Assembly: GCA_030639305.1 (NCBI GenBank)
Contig: DAOWCY010000111.1
Coordinates: forward strand, 1 to 23,636
From: JAGLQA01 sp023135565
GTDB lineage: Bacteria > Acidobacteriota > Aminicenantia > UBA2199
DNA: 23,636 bases
Direction: 5' to 3'
Shown: one piece after another, positions 15,403 through 23,459 of the stretch
How positions within the stretch are numbered: the first letter of the stretch is position 1
Layout: each line of letters starts with the position of its first letter
Made by a program: the position numbers and the translations under genes
The notes under the pieces: generated by a model
Told to the model about the DNA's origin: nothing
The model's database searches: none
Seen by the model: only the letters and a program-made list of their open reading frames with translations

Positions 15403-15528
15403 AAACTATCCGTGCTGCATTATAAACTATCCGTGCTGCGTTCTAAATCATCCGTGCCACGTCACAAACTATCCGTGCTGCGTTCTAAACTATCCGTGCC
15501 GCGTTAAAAACCATCCGTCCTACGTTAA
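15403..15528. repeat. Tandem array of six 21-bp repeats
   Basis: Units begin at 15403, 15424, 15445, 15466, 15487 and 15508, each exactly 21 bp. Every unit starts with AAA, and all share the core ATCCGT followed by a GCTGCGTT-like tail. Units 2 and 4 are identical and unit 6 is the most diverged. The array lies between the divergent AAA-nuclease and NB-ARC genes. There are no spacers. The period equals that of the array at 4240, but the sequence differs. Confidence 0.9.
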
Positions 15529-15586
15529 AAAACAAACTCCTTAAAATATGGCGGGACTCCAAAATAAAAATTCCCGGTTTTTCCGG

Positions 15587-15615
15587 TTGATTTTTTTTTC
15601 TATATGTGCTATTTA
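15587..15615 (+). promoter_or_regulatory. Possible promoter of the NB-ARC operon
   Basis: TTGATT (15587-15592), a 17-bp spacer and TATTTA (15610-15615). The match is weaker than at other promoters here. If used, it gives a leader of about 95 nt that carries the hairpin at 15648-15673 and the short upstream reading frame. Confidence 0.35.
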
Positions 15616-15647
15616 TTCTTCTTAATAATTCACAGGTAGTGAAAGTC

Positions 15648-15673
15648 CGGGAGTAGGATTAGCCCTATTCCCG
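15648..15673 (+). other. Leader hairpin upstream of the NB-ARC gene
   Basis: CGGGAGTAGG (15648-15657) pairs with CCTATTCCCG (15664-15673) with one G-T pair and a 6-nt loop. No T-run follows, so it is not a simple terminator. It may be a structured leader. Confidence 0.45.
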
Positions 15674-15718
15674 ATTCGGTCATCTTCGATATGGAAATAA
15701 ATGAAGGAGGAACAAAAA

Positions 15719-15766
15719 ATGTCATTTTTACCGGCAAAGCAATCATATGATGGGAATCAAGGGTGA
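15719..15766 (+). CDS. 15-codon upstream reading frame coupled to the NB-ARC gene
   Basis: An excellent ribosome site (GAAGGAGG, ending at 15710) is placed 8 nt before an ATG that encodes MSFLPAKQSYDGNQG. Its TGA overlaps the GTG start of the large gene in a GTGA tetranucleotide. The large gene has no comparable ribosome site of its own, so its translation probably depends on this short frame. Another frame, ATG 15691 to TGA 15750 (MEINEGGTKNVIFTGKAII), overlaps it and is open upstream back to 15642. That frame looks like the tail of a degraded protein and is not called separately. Confidence 0.5.
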   Translation: MSFLPAKQSYDGNQG

Positions 15767-18588
15767 CGAAAATGAATTCGACAAAGAAAAATAAAAAATT
15801 GAACCCACCTGCCTTTGATGAAGGAGAGGAAATGATAACCAGGGAAGCTATTGATTCTCGGCTACATACCCCACCGACATCTAAGGTAGAGCCGCCTATC
15901 AATACAAACTTGCAGGAACTGCCTTATCGAGAACTTAGCTGGGAAAATTTTGAGTTACTTTGTCTTCGGATAATAAACAAAGAAGAAGATATAGAATACT
16001 GTCGTCAATATGGTGAAAAAGGAGAGAACCAGGAGGGGATCGATATTTACGCTCGGAAAGAAAGCGGGGAAAAACATACAGTATATCAATGTAAAAGATA
16101 TGAAAAATTAACTCCTTCGGTTATTAGAGAAGCGGTGAAAAAATTCCTGGCCGGAAAAAGGGCGGAGGAATCCGATATTTTTGTTTTCTGTACCAATGCA
16201 GACATGAGAGATACGAAACTCACCAACGAATTTGAAAATCAGGTGAAAATTCTTAAAAAAAGAGGAATCAAATTTTACCCCTGGGATCAGCATGGATTAA
16301 ATGAAAAGCTAAAAGGTTATCATGAGATTGTAAAGGATTTCTTCGGGACAGAATGGGCAAAAAGATTTTTTGTTTCAGAAAAAGTTCAATACCTGACTAT
16401 CCCCCCAGCCAGAATAATCAACTTTATGGGAAGGCAAAAAGAATTACGTAAATTAGACCAATTGCTCGAAAAAAATGAACGAAAGGTTATAGTAAACGGA
16501 TTAGGTGGAATAGGAAAAACTGAATTGTGTAGACACTATGTCTTAGAATTCGAGAAAAAATACAATTCCATTGCGTGGGTAAATTACACTAAAGATATCC
16601 GCCTATCTTTTTTCCAGCAATTTTTTGACCAACCCGATTTTAAAAAGAAGCAGAATGTGAATGAACGCTATGAAGAGGTCGTCACCTTTCTTAACAAACT
16701 GGATGAAAACTCCCTTCTTGTTATAGACAACCTGGATAGAGCCGATGACCCGGACTTAGAGATGATTTTTTCACTGCGGTGTAAAGTGTTGGTGAATTCC
16801 CGGAGAAAAATCAAGGGGTTCAAGTACGTTGACCTGGATTTTTTACCCGATGATGACTGTCAAGATTTGTTCTACGATTTCTATGAGGGTGAGCATGATG
16901 ATAAAAACGTAGATAAAATCATTCAACGATCTGGAAAAATCCCATTAGTTGTGGAACTATTGGCGCGAACAGCACAAAATGGAGCTAAGTCGATTAAAGA
17001 ATTCCTGGAGATTTTACAAGAAAAGGGATTCAATCTTAACGAAGTCATCCCGGAAAAGGTAGAAACATCCTGGCGCAACTCCAAACATCAAATGAAATTT
17101 ATCGAACACCTGTCAAAGGTCTTCGATATTTCAGACCTAAAGGATGACGAATTAAAGGTGCTTATCAACCTATCTATTCTACCTTCGGACTATATTGAAA
17201 TCAAAAAAATTTTTGAATGGATGGACTTAGAAACTAAAGACCCCATCAATTCATTAGTCAAGAAAGGTTGGTTATCGCAATCTCCTCGCAGTTTTCAGAT
17301 TCGTCTACATGAAGTGATAGCCAGTGTGATTCGGAATCAAAGAAATATAGGAATAGATGAGTGTCGAAATCTGGTCTCTTCTTTAACGGCTAAAGTGAAC
17401 TATGAAACTGGAGAAAATCCCATTGATAAAATTCATTTCCTGCCTTTTGCCGAATCTGTTCTACGGAATCTAACACAAGATGACCGCGGAATAGCTCTCC
17501 TGTCTAAAAATACAGCAAAACTTTGTCATGACTTACAGCAGTATCAAGATGCCTTCGAGCATCAAAAAAGGGAAATAAAAATCACGGAAAAATTGTCACC
17601 GAAAAAAAAAGCTATCGATCTTATCACATCTTACAACAACATGGCCCAGATTCTAAAGTCAATGGGGAAGCCCAAAATGGCGTTAAAATATCAAAAAATA
17701 GCTTTGAAAAAACAAGAAAAAAAATTAATAAAATACGACTCTTTTCTTGCATCTCTTTACAACAGTATATCAGTAATCTACGAAGAATTAGGAGATTTAA
17801 AGCAGGCATTAAAATTCCAATCGAAAGCGCTCCAAATAAGAGAAAAAGGGGCCGAAATAAAACCTGCTGATCTCTCCAATTCTTATAACAGCATCTCCGC
17901 GATTTACCGAAAACTCGGACAATTGGAAAGGGCATTGGAATACCAGCTAAAGGCAGTCGGGAAGATAGAAGAGGACTCGAAACCAAATTATCCTTATAAA
18001 GCATTATTTAATAATAATCTCTCTATGATTTACCAGGAGTTGAATCGATATGAAGATGCACTGCACTATCAATTGGAAGCTTTAAAAATTGATAAAATTA
18101 TTTACAAAGAAAATCATCCTAATTATGTAAAACTTGCCGATTCTTACAGGGAGGTATCTTCCATTTATTATGCTCTCGAGCAGCTCGAAAAAGCCGAAGA
18201 GTATCAACTTGAAGCTATAAGAATTGTGGAAAAGGTCTTCGGAGAGGATCATCCTGAACTTGTCGGCTTTTACAACGATGTCTCAGTAATATACAAAGAA
18301 CTCGGTAAGTTTGATACAGCCTTAGAATTTCAATCGAAGGCTGTAGATATGGAAGAAAAAAAACAAAATTCAGATCGCTCCTCTCTGGCCATTATGTATC
18401 GCAATTTATCAAAAATTTATAAAAAAATGGGCAAGCGAGACGATGCGTTAAAGTATGCCCGACAAGCTGTATCGATCATGAAAAAAATATATCCTGATGG
18501 TAATTCCAGGCTGAATGATCTGCTAAAAAACCTGGAAAGCATCGAAAAATTAAAGGGCGGAGAAGGCTATCATGAAGAAAGCTCATAA
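15763..18588 (+). CDS. Mrr-like nuclease / NB-ARC STAND NTPase / TPR protein, candidate antiphage sensor
   Basis: A 941-residue protein with three parts. Residues of about 50-200 form a restriction-endonuclease-like (Mrr) domain with QEGID (D94) and YQCKRY (Q109, K111). Residues of about 215-400 are an NB-ARC/STAND NTPase with P-loop NGLGGIGKT (245-253), Walker B LLVIDNLD (318-325) and a GKIPLVVELLA motif (391-401) like the GLPL box of NLRs, followed by a winged-helix region. From about 620 to the end there are seven or so TPRs of about 42 residues (NSYNSISAIYRKLGQLERAL type). Avs-type antiphage proteins share this effector-STAND-sensor plan: the repeats bind a phage protein, the NTPase oligomerises and the nuclease cuts DNA. 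That role is inferred, not shown. The GTG start overlaps a short upstream frame; an ATG three codons later is the alternative. Confidence 0.85.
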   Translation: MTKMNSTKKNKKLNPPAFDEGEEMITREAIDSRLHTPPTSKVEPPINTNLQELPYRELSWENFELLCLRIINKEEDIEYCRQYGEKGENQEGIDIYARKESGEKHTVYQCKRYEKLTPSVIREAVKKFLAGKRAEESDIFVFCTNADMRDTKLTNEFENQVKILKKRGIKFYPWDQHGLNEKLKGYHEIVKDFFGTEWAKRFFVSEKVQYLTIPPARIINFMGRQKELRKLDQLLEKNERKVIVNGLGGIGKTELCRHYVLEFEKKYNSIAWVNYTKDIRLSFFQQFFDQPDFKKKQNVNERYEEVVTFLNKLDENSLLVIDNLDRADDPDLEMIFSLRCKVLVNSRRKIKGFKYVDLDFLPDDDCQDLFYDFYEGEHDDKNVDKIIQRSGKIPLVVELLARTAQNGAKSIKEFLEILQEKGFNLNEVIPEKVETSWRNSKHQMKFIEHLSKVFDISDLKDDELKVLINLSILPSDYIEIKKIFEWMDLETKDPINSLVKKGWLSQSPRSFQIRLHEVIASVIRNQRNIGIDECRNLVSSLTAKVNYETGENPIDKIHFLPFAESVLRNLTQDDRGIALLSKNTAKLCHDLQQYQDAFEHQKREIKITEKLSPKKKAIDLITSYNNMAQILKSMGKPKMALKYQKIALKKQEKKLIKYDSFLASLYNSISVIYEELGDLKQALKFQSKALQIREKGAEIKPADLSNSYNSISAIYRKLGQLERALEYQLKAVGKIEEDSKPNYPYKALFNNNLSMIYQELNRYEDALHYQLEALKIDKIIYKENHPNYVKLADSYREVSSIYYALEQLEKAEEYQLEAIRIVEKVFGEDHPELVGFYNDVSVIYKELGKFDTALEFQSKAVDMEEKKQNSDRSSLAIMYRNLSKIYKKMGKRDDALKYARQAVSIMKKIYPDGNSRLNDLLKNLESIEKLKGGEGYHEESS

Positions 18589-18655
18589 ACCCATTGACAA
18601 AGTAATCAACATCATATATAAACTGTTATTACAAAAAAAGAGGAGGTAATAAACT

Positions 18656-19522
18656 ATGGATAGAGGTAATCGAAAAAAAAAATATTTAATCGTTTTTCTT
18701 ATCATTGTATCGTTAACAATGCTGAATACACCATGCAAAGGTAATGTTATAGATAAAGGATTGGAAGCCCTAAAAATTCTTATACGAGGTAATGCTATAA
18801 AGCCAAAAGTATTTAAAGAGTTTATAGAAGGCACTATCAGAATATCAAAAAAAGAAATCGATAAATTATTGATTTCCAGCGGCTGCTTTGTACTGGCAAA
18901 GTCCATGGATAATTTCGTACTTATGAACCTCAATGATTTAAATACTGAAGATGAATTAATTCCACGCGGAATCTATACATTTGACACAGTAAATAATCGG
19001 GGTGGCTCCGATGCTATGGAAAGATGCCTCGCTATTTCATTTCGTTATCGCAATGTTAGTGTTACTCACAAAACAAAAATAAGAGACTTTTTTTTCTTAA
19101 AACCGAAAGGGAATACGGAATCTGTTATAAAAAGATTAGCAGGAAGCACGCCCCATGCCCATGAATCTCAGAGTTCCAATTGGGATGCGATAATAACCAC
19201 ACCATGGTCACCTTATTATCGGAACCCTCTGATTCAAGCATTGATAGAAAAACAACCGAACATTCTGATAGAGTTTCATCAGACTAACATCTCAATAAAA
19301 AATTTCCTTTCTTTTTTAGAAGAGACCATCCAAGCGGACCCTTCAATGACAATAAATGATTTTTTCAAAAAACTCATTGCAGGATATGGCAAAATTTTAA
19401 AACAAAAATATCCGAATAAAATTTACATGGTCGAAATAATAGAATTAGAAGCCTTGAGTAAAAAGTTGAAAGAAATAGAGTCGAATAAAATTGAGTTAGC
19501 TAAACCGGATAAAGGCCAGTGA
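18656..19522 (+). CDS. Exported or membrane-anchored protein of unknown function
   Basis: A 288-residue protein with a positively charged start (MDRGNRKKK) and one hydrophobic segment (YLIVFLIIVSLTML), so export or membrane anchoring is likely; the cysteine at LNTPCKG does not fit a good lipobox. I do not recognise the rest. It has a predicted helical segment (FKEFIEGTIRISKKEIDKLL), a central mixed region with CLAISFRYRNVSV and a conserved-looking histidine/aspartate patch (TPHAHESQSSNWDAIITTPW), and a lysine-rich helical C-terminus. AGGAGGT lies 8 nt before the ATG. It follows the NB-ARC gene by 67 nt in the same direction, so the two probably form an operon and it could be a partner of that protein. 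Confidence 0.7.
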   Translation: MDRGNRKKKYLIVFLIIVSLTMLNTPCKGNVIDKGLEALKILIRGNAIKPKVFKEFIEGTIRISKKEIDKLLISSGCFVLAKSMDNFVLMNLNDLNTEDELIPRGIYTFDTVNNRGGSDAMERCLAISFRYRNVSVTHKTKIRDFFFLKPKGNTESVIKRLAGSTPHAHESQSSNWDAIITTPWSPYYRNPLIQALIEKQPNILIEFHQTNISIKNFLSFLEETIQADPSMTINDFFKKLIAGYGKILKQKYPNKIYMVEIIELEALSKKLKEIESNKIELAKPDKGQ

Positions 19523-19530
19523 TCTGGAAA

Positions 19531-19591
19531 CCGGTTTTCCCGGGAAAACCGGAACAGGTTAACCGGTGGTGGTTTCTTTTTTTGTTTTTTC
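19531..19591 (+). terminator. Perfect 22-bp palindrome with downstream T-runs
   Basis: A self-complementary 22-bp sequence (19531-19552; arms CCGGTTTTCCC and GGGAAAACCGG) follows the stop codon by 8 nt. A further small dyad (GGTTAACC) and the runs CTTTTTTT and GTTTTTT come about 20 nt later. It lies between convergent genes and probably ends the NB-ARC operon. The gap between the main stem and the T-run is longer than usual. Confidence 0.5.
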
Positions 19592-19657
19592 CATGATTAC
19601 AATCTCTTTTTTTTTAATGATTTGTTATATCGGTTATTTTCCCGGGTTTTTATTTTC

Positions 19658-22306
19658 TCAGCCGGGCGTACTTAATTTCAAAAGACTATCTCTAAATTCC
19701 GCTGCACCGGCAAACCGGTCAGCCGGGTCTTTAGCCAGGGCTTTTTCGAGAACAGTCATAATGCCTTCCGGCAGGTTGGGATTTATTTTTCTTATATCCG
19801 GTACAGGCTCATTAATGTGAGCATTAATTATTTCAAAAGGGTTATTGCCTTTAAAAGGTTTTTCACCTGCCAACATCTCGAACAATATCACACCAAAAGA
19901 ATAAATATCGGTCTCTTGCCCGATATGAACACCTCTAAATTGCTCCGGGGACATATAAAATTCTATATCTCTCGATCCTCTTGTAAGTGAGATCTGAGGG
20001 TCTTTTAATATATCTTTTGTTATTCCGAAATCGATTATTACCGCCTGACCATTTTGTTGGACCACAATATTTGCAGGTCTAATATCCCGGTGGACGATTC
20101 CTCTCTCGTGAATGGCAGCGAGGGCATTTAAAATATCTCCGGATATGGTGTTAACCCTATCAAATTCCAGGGGAGAATTATTTTTTAAAATATGGTTTAA
20201 ATGCTTACCCTTTACATATTGTACGATGATAAAAGGAACGTCGATCCCGTCACTAACTCTTTTTATCAAATCGATATCATATACTATTATAATATTGGTA
20301 TGATAGATTTTCTTGAATACCTTCATTTTTTTTAAAAATCTATCAATTATCTCCCCGAATTCCTCTCTACTATCTGGAACACCAAATTTGTCCAGGGTGC
20401 GTAAAATATAATCGACATCCAATATTTTTATGACATGATATTCCCGCAAGATATTATGGCGCACTAAATAGGCTTTCGTGAAAATTCCTTCGCCCAATTT
20501 ATCTTTGAGTTCATATTTCGATCCCAATTTTCGAAGTATCGCCGCGGCAGTATGATCCACATCCAGCCTTTTTGCACGACCATTTTCCTTCCTCCCGCTT
20601 TTTTCACCTTTTATCCGCTTTTCTAAATCCTCTATCTTCTTTTGCAGCGCCCTGTCTTCTTTATCGAATTCTTTTAGTTTCGACAATCTTTTTAATACCT
20701 CTTCCGCTTCCCCGGTTCGGTCGGAATCCAGCAGCCCCTTTGCAGCGGCAAGATAAGGCTGCGCCGCATCGCTCTTTCCCGCTTGACTCTCAAAGTTTGC
20801 CAGCGCCTCTTGCGCCGCCGCCGGGTCGCCGGTTTCAAAAGCATACTCGATCAACTGCTTCGCCATTATGCCTGAACCGGGTTGGCGCTCCAATGCCCGT
20901 TTTAAATGCTCCACCGCTTCCCTTATTTTGCCGGTAAGGCGCAGCTCACCGGCTGTCCTGACTGCTTGTAGCATATGGTAACGGGGATGAACCGGGAGCA
21001 CTACACTGAAATAAGTACGTGTTTCATCAAAATCGAAAACAGGCTCAGGCGAACCGTTCTCTTTCATCTTAGTGCGGATTTTAGCGATGCCGGTGCCGCG
21101 CCCTTCCGCCAGTTTTAAATCTTTCAAAAACTCACCGATGCGGCGGTTGCGGGCCGGTACCGGTTTCAGGCGGCCTCTTTTTAAATGTTCCGCCCGGATA
21201 CCGGGCACAGGTCCCGGGTAACTGGTAATTTCCATGCTGTCGGGATAAATATAAACCTTTACCGGTTCCGGCGGATATTCGTAGCTGCGGTGGAAAACGG
21301 CATTTACTACTGCTTCTTCCACAGCGCCATAAGGATAAGGAACTGTTCTTTCGACTTCCGCCTGATCCGGTATTTTCTCGAGCATGGTCCCTCCTATGCC
21401 CCTGAGATAATTTAAACAGGAACGCACTTGATCCGGGATGGGACCGCCGAATTCCTTTTCTTCGATTAAATCGCCTCCGGCATCGTCCGCGAATTGCACC
21501 ACTTCGATGCGAGCGCCGCTAAAGAATTTTTCCGGGTCGTCGCTAAAAAAAAGCAAGGCCACATTACGGGGTACTTTATGGTCGTTAACCGGCACCAGGA
21601 CATTTAGTTGTTCCGCCGCCTCTTCCAGGCTTAACTCCATTCCCGACAGGCCGCTGCCGATGTCCCTAAGAAATTTGTTCACCAGTCGAAGAGATATATC
21701 TTCCATTTCACCGGTCAGGCTCCTGCGGTCATCATAGGGAATCTTTGCGGTCTGCTCCATCAGTTGGCGGCGCAAGTCTCCGATTGCCTCCACGGTAGTT
21801 CCCGACGAACGAATCCAATAAACTTTACTTTCTCCTTTGCGCCGGGGGGCTTCGTAAGGTCGATTTTCCCCGGCCGGGGTCCACAAAATCATGATTGTTT
21901 TTCCCCGGTAATGCTCTATATAGATTCGCGGCAGGTATTCGGGTGAGATACTGCCTTTACAAGCGCCGGTAACCTCCCTCTGTATCCGGTCTATATTCTT
22001 ATCGTCGAGTCCCCGGGGAGGAAGTGCCGGTTTTCCATGGTTTTCCTCTATGCCCAGGATAATATAACCCCCATTATTGTTCAACAGGTCATTGGCAAAA
22101 GCACACACCGACCGCACTACAGCCTGCTTCGTATCTTCATTCCAGGCGGCTTTGAATTCCACGCGGTCGTTCTCGATAGTGCGGCTGTGGATCAGGTTTT
22201 CCAGGTTTTTATAGGGGACATTTCCTCTAATTGCGGTGTTCGCCGGGCTTCGTCCTGTCTCTTGTTTTGTCTTACCGGTACTCTTTTTTTGCTCTGTGGA
22301 ACTCAT
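19658..22306 (-). CDS. Schlafen AlbA_2 / GHKL ATPase-like / TPR / Ser-Thr kinase fusion
   Basis: An 882-residue protein from the ATG at 22306, preferred over an in-frame ATG at 22366 because a full promoter lies between them with its -10 box 6 nt before the later ATG. Residues of about 32-180 form an AlbA_2 (Schlafen-type) domain with NDRVEFKAAW and LLNNNGGYIILGI. About 325-435 is a HATPase_c_4-like domain (YPYGAVEEAVVNAVFHRSYE, EGRGTGIAKI), giving the COG2865 type of architecture. About 445-560 is TPR-like, then a charged linker. About 598-875 is a Hanks-type kinase: glycine loop LGEGIFTKAYLV, VIK lysine 627, HRDIRPAN from 739 (Arg for the usual Lys), DFG at 759-761, SPEQFRG and DIYSFGVILFEML. 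AlbA_2 proteins act on nucleic acids or as regulators. This fusion suggests kinase-controlled nucleic-acid sensing, which is inference. Confidence 0.88.
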   Translation of the reverse strand: MSSTEQKKSTGKTKQETGRSPANTAIRGNVPYKNLENLIHSRTIENDRVEFKAAWNEDTKQAVVRSVCAFANDLLNNNGGYIILGIEENHGKPALPPRGLDDKNIDRIQREVTGACKGSISPEYLPRIYIEHYRGKTIMILWTPAGENRPYEAPRRKGESKVYWIRSSGTTVEAIGDLRRQLMEQTAKIPYDDRRSLTGEMEDISLRLVNKFLRDIGSGLSGMELSLEEAAEQLNVLVPVNDHKVPRNVALLFFSDDPEKFFSGARIEVVQFADDAGGDLIEEKEFGGPIPDQVRSCLNYLRGIGGTMLEKIPDQAEVERTVPYPYGAVEEAVVNAVFHRSYEYPPEPVKVYIYPDSMEITSYPGPVPGIRAEHLKRGRLKPVPARNRRIGEFLKDLKLAEGRGTGIAKIRTKMKENGSPEPVFDFDETRTYFSVVLPVHPRYHMLQAVRTAGELRLTGKIREAVEHLKRALERQPGSGIMAKQLIEYAFETGDPAAAQEALANFESQAGKSDAAQPYLAAAKGLLDSDRTGEAEEVLKRLSKLKEFDKEDRALQKKIEDLEKRIKGEKSGRKENGRAKRLDVDHTAAAILRKLGSKYELKDKLGEGIFTKAYLVRHNILREYHVIKILDVDYILRTLDKFGVPDSREEFGEIIDRFLKKMKVFKKIYHTNIIIVYDIDLIKRVSDGIDVPFIIVQYVKGKHLNHILKNNSPLEFDRVNTISGDILNALAAIHERGIVHRDIRPANIVVQQNGQAVIIDFGITKDILKDPQISLTRGSRDIEFYMSPEQFRGVHIGQETDIYSFGVILFEMLAGEKPFKGNNPFEIINAHINEPVPDIRKINPNLPEGIMTVLEKALAKDPADRFAGAAEFRDSLLKLSTPG

Positions 22307-22312
22307 AATAGA

Positions 22313-22341
22313 ATTATAAGCGAAAAATAGACATTTTTCAA
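22313..22341 (-). promoter_or_regulatory. Promoter of the kinase-fusion gene, predicted leaderless
   Basis: On the minus strand, TTGAAA (22336-22341), a 17-bp spacer, TATAAT (22313-22318), then TCTATT and the ATG at 22306. It lies inside the longer open frame that begins at 22366, which argues that the longer frame is not the true start. Confidence 0.8.
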
Positions 22342-22373
22342 TATCTTTCTCAACCTGGATTCCCATCTACTTC

Positions 22374-22408
22374 GCCTCCGGCGGCCAAAACCCTTTTGGA
22401 AAAGGGTT
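22374..22408. repeat. GCCTCCGGCGGC box with a perfect hairpin
   Basis: GCCTCCGGCGGCC matches the end of the other palindromic repeats. It is followed by AACCCTTTT-gg-AAAAGGGTT (22389-22408), a perfect 9-bp stem. It appears to be a related but different intergenic repeat. Confidence 0.6.
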
Positions 22409-22412
22409 CTGG

Positions 22413-22534
22413 ACTCCCAAAACTTTTCATGAGCGATATGCTTTTCAGCACAAGAAACGCCCTTTATAGGCTCCTGCCGCGAAGCTGCTCATAGGCTGGG
22501 TGCGCCACTCCCAAAACTTTTCATGAGCGATATG
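22413..22534. repeat. Two 28-bp direct repeats
   Basis: The same 28 bases (beginning ACTCCCAAAACTTTTCATGA and ending GCGATATG) occur at 22413-22440 and 22507-22534, 94 bp apart. The segment between contains no frame or clear fold. They may be the ends of a small duplication between the kinase and GNAT genes. No other feature is visible up to 22589. Confidence 0.75.
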
Positions 22535-22589
22535 TCCAGGAAAAAATTAACCGTTTTACGCAGGCTGCACACAGGTTCTCGCATTCTTT

Positions 22590-23453
22590 TTAAAAAGCAT
22601 CGAAATCCAAAGACTGGAAAAGAATCTTTTTGCCGGTCAGGCTGCGCTTGCGTCCACTTAAATCTTTAAATACTACATTCAATGGCGACTGCCTTAACCA
22701 GCCGGGCAAATTGAAATATAACGACTTACCCCAGTCGATCTGCGGGTCTATGCCGATCCAGAGAGTTAAAGGCAAACCGAACTTCCCCCTGCCGGAGACA
22801 GCCTCCCCTACTTCTTGCGCCGCGAAATTGCCAAGAAGGGTTTTGAAGCCGGGTTTGCCCGAGGGGGTGAAAACAGCGCAATTGCCGCGTTTTTCTTTTT
22901 TCCAGTACAGGGGCCCGGGTCTTTTCAATCTCCAGGCCAGGCTCTCTTTATCCCATAACACTCTAAAATCATAATCTGCGAAGCCGTTCTTTTTTTTCCT
23001 GGTCGGACCGGTGCCGATGCGGGCGTCCAAAGTAGCGGATAACTCCATGCCCCGGGCTTTCACCGAATAAGGCGTGCTGTTGCGATTGGCAATACCGATG
23101 GCGAATGTATGGCCCAGGTCATAACCGAGACCTTCCATCCGGTTTGCCACTTCTGCTGAAAGCCCTTTGCGGCGGTGCTCTTTGACTGTCATAAAATTGA
23201 CTTGCAGCAGCCAGGTTTCTTCTTCACCCAATATGAACGCCCGCTGCGGCACGGCAGCGCCATGGGAGACCAATTCCCCGTCGAAAAACACATCGCACCC
23301 CACGGCTTTGCCTACGGGATTTTCGGCGTACTGCCATTTCACATACTCGAAAGTAAACAGGTCGGGGCGTTTATAATGCCTACTCAAAAATTCACTGTAA
23401 AGTTTCAGCGTTTGATCATCAAACTGTAACGGTTTATAAGTATATTCTGTCAT
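22590..23453 (-). CDS. GNAT-like N-acetyltransferase family protein
   Basis: A 287-residue cytoplasmic protein. The first 150 residues follow the GNAT fold, with the acetyl-CoA loop region MTVKEHRRKGLSAEVANRM (about 98-116), where the (R/Q)xxGx(G/S) signature appears as RRKGLS, followed by FAIGIANRNSTPYSVKARGM. The C-terminal 130 residues have no recognised motif (FRVLWDKESLAWRLKRPGP and a beta-rich tail) but resemble long GNAT proteins found near polysaccharide genes. The substrate is unknown. The ATG has no ribosome site, and a promoter ends 6 nt upstream, again predicting a leaderless transcript. It is a single gene upstream of the kinase fusion. Confidence 0.75.
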   Translation of the reverse strand: MTEYTYKPLQFDDQTLKLYSEFLSRHYKRPDLFTFEYVKWQYAENPVGKAVGCDVFFDGELVSHGAAVPQRAFILGEEETWLLQVNFMTVKEHRRKGLSAEVANRMEGLGYDLGHTFAIGIANRNSTPYSVKARGMELSATLDARIGTGPTRKKKNGFADYDFRVLWDKESLAWRLKRPGPLYWKKEKRGNCAVFTPSGKPGFKTLLGNFAAQEVGEAVSGRGKFGLPLTLWIGIDPQIDWGKSLYFNLPGWLRQSPLNVVFKDLSGRKRSLTGKKILFQSLDFDAF

Positions 23454-23459
23454 AGGCCA

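Noticed and set aside
15403..15528. CRISPR array
   Set aside because: The units are 21 bp and directly adjacent with no unique spacers, and no cas genes are near. The same holds for the array at 4240-4323.
19566..19820. A plus-strand 84-residue hydrophobic frame
   Set aside because: It mostly lies antisense to the 3' end of the kinase gene, has no ribosome site and starts in the terminator region.
19658..22306. Pseudokinase
   Set aside because: The catalytic loop has Arg in place of the usual Lys (HRDIRPAN), but HRD, DFG, the VIK lysine and the glycine loop are all present, so loss of activity is not supported.
22307..22366. Twenty-residue N-terminal extension of the kinase fusion
   Set aside because: A complete promoter lies inside this stretch with its -10 box 6 nt before the later ATG, and the extra residues match no domain.
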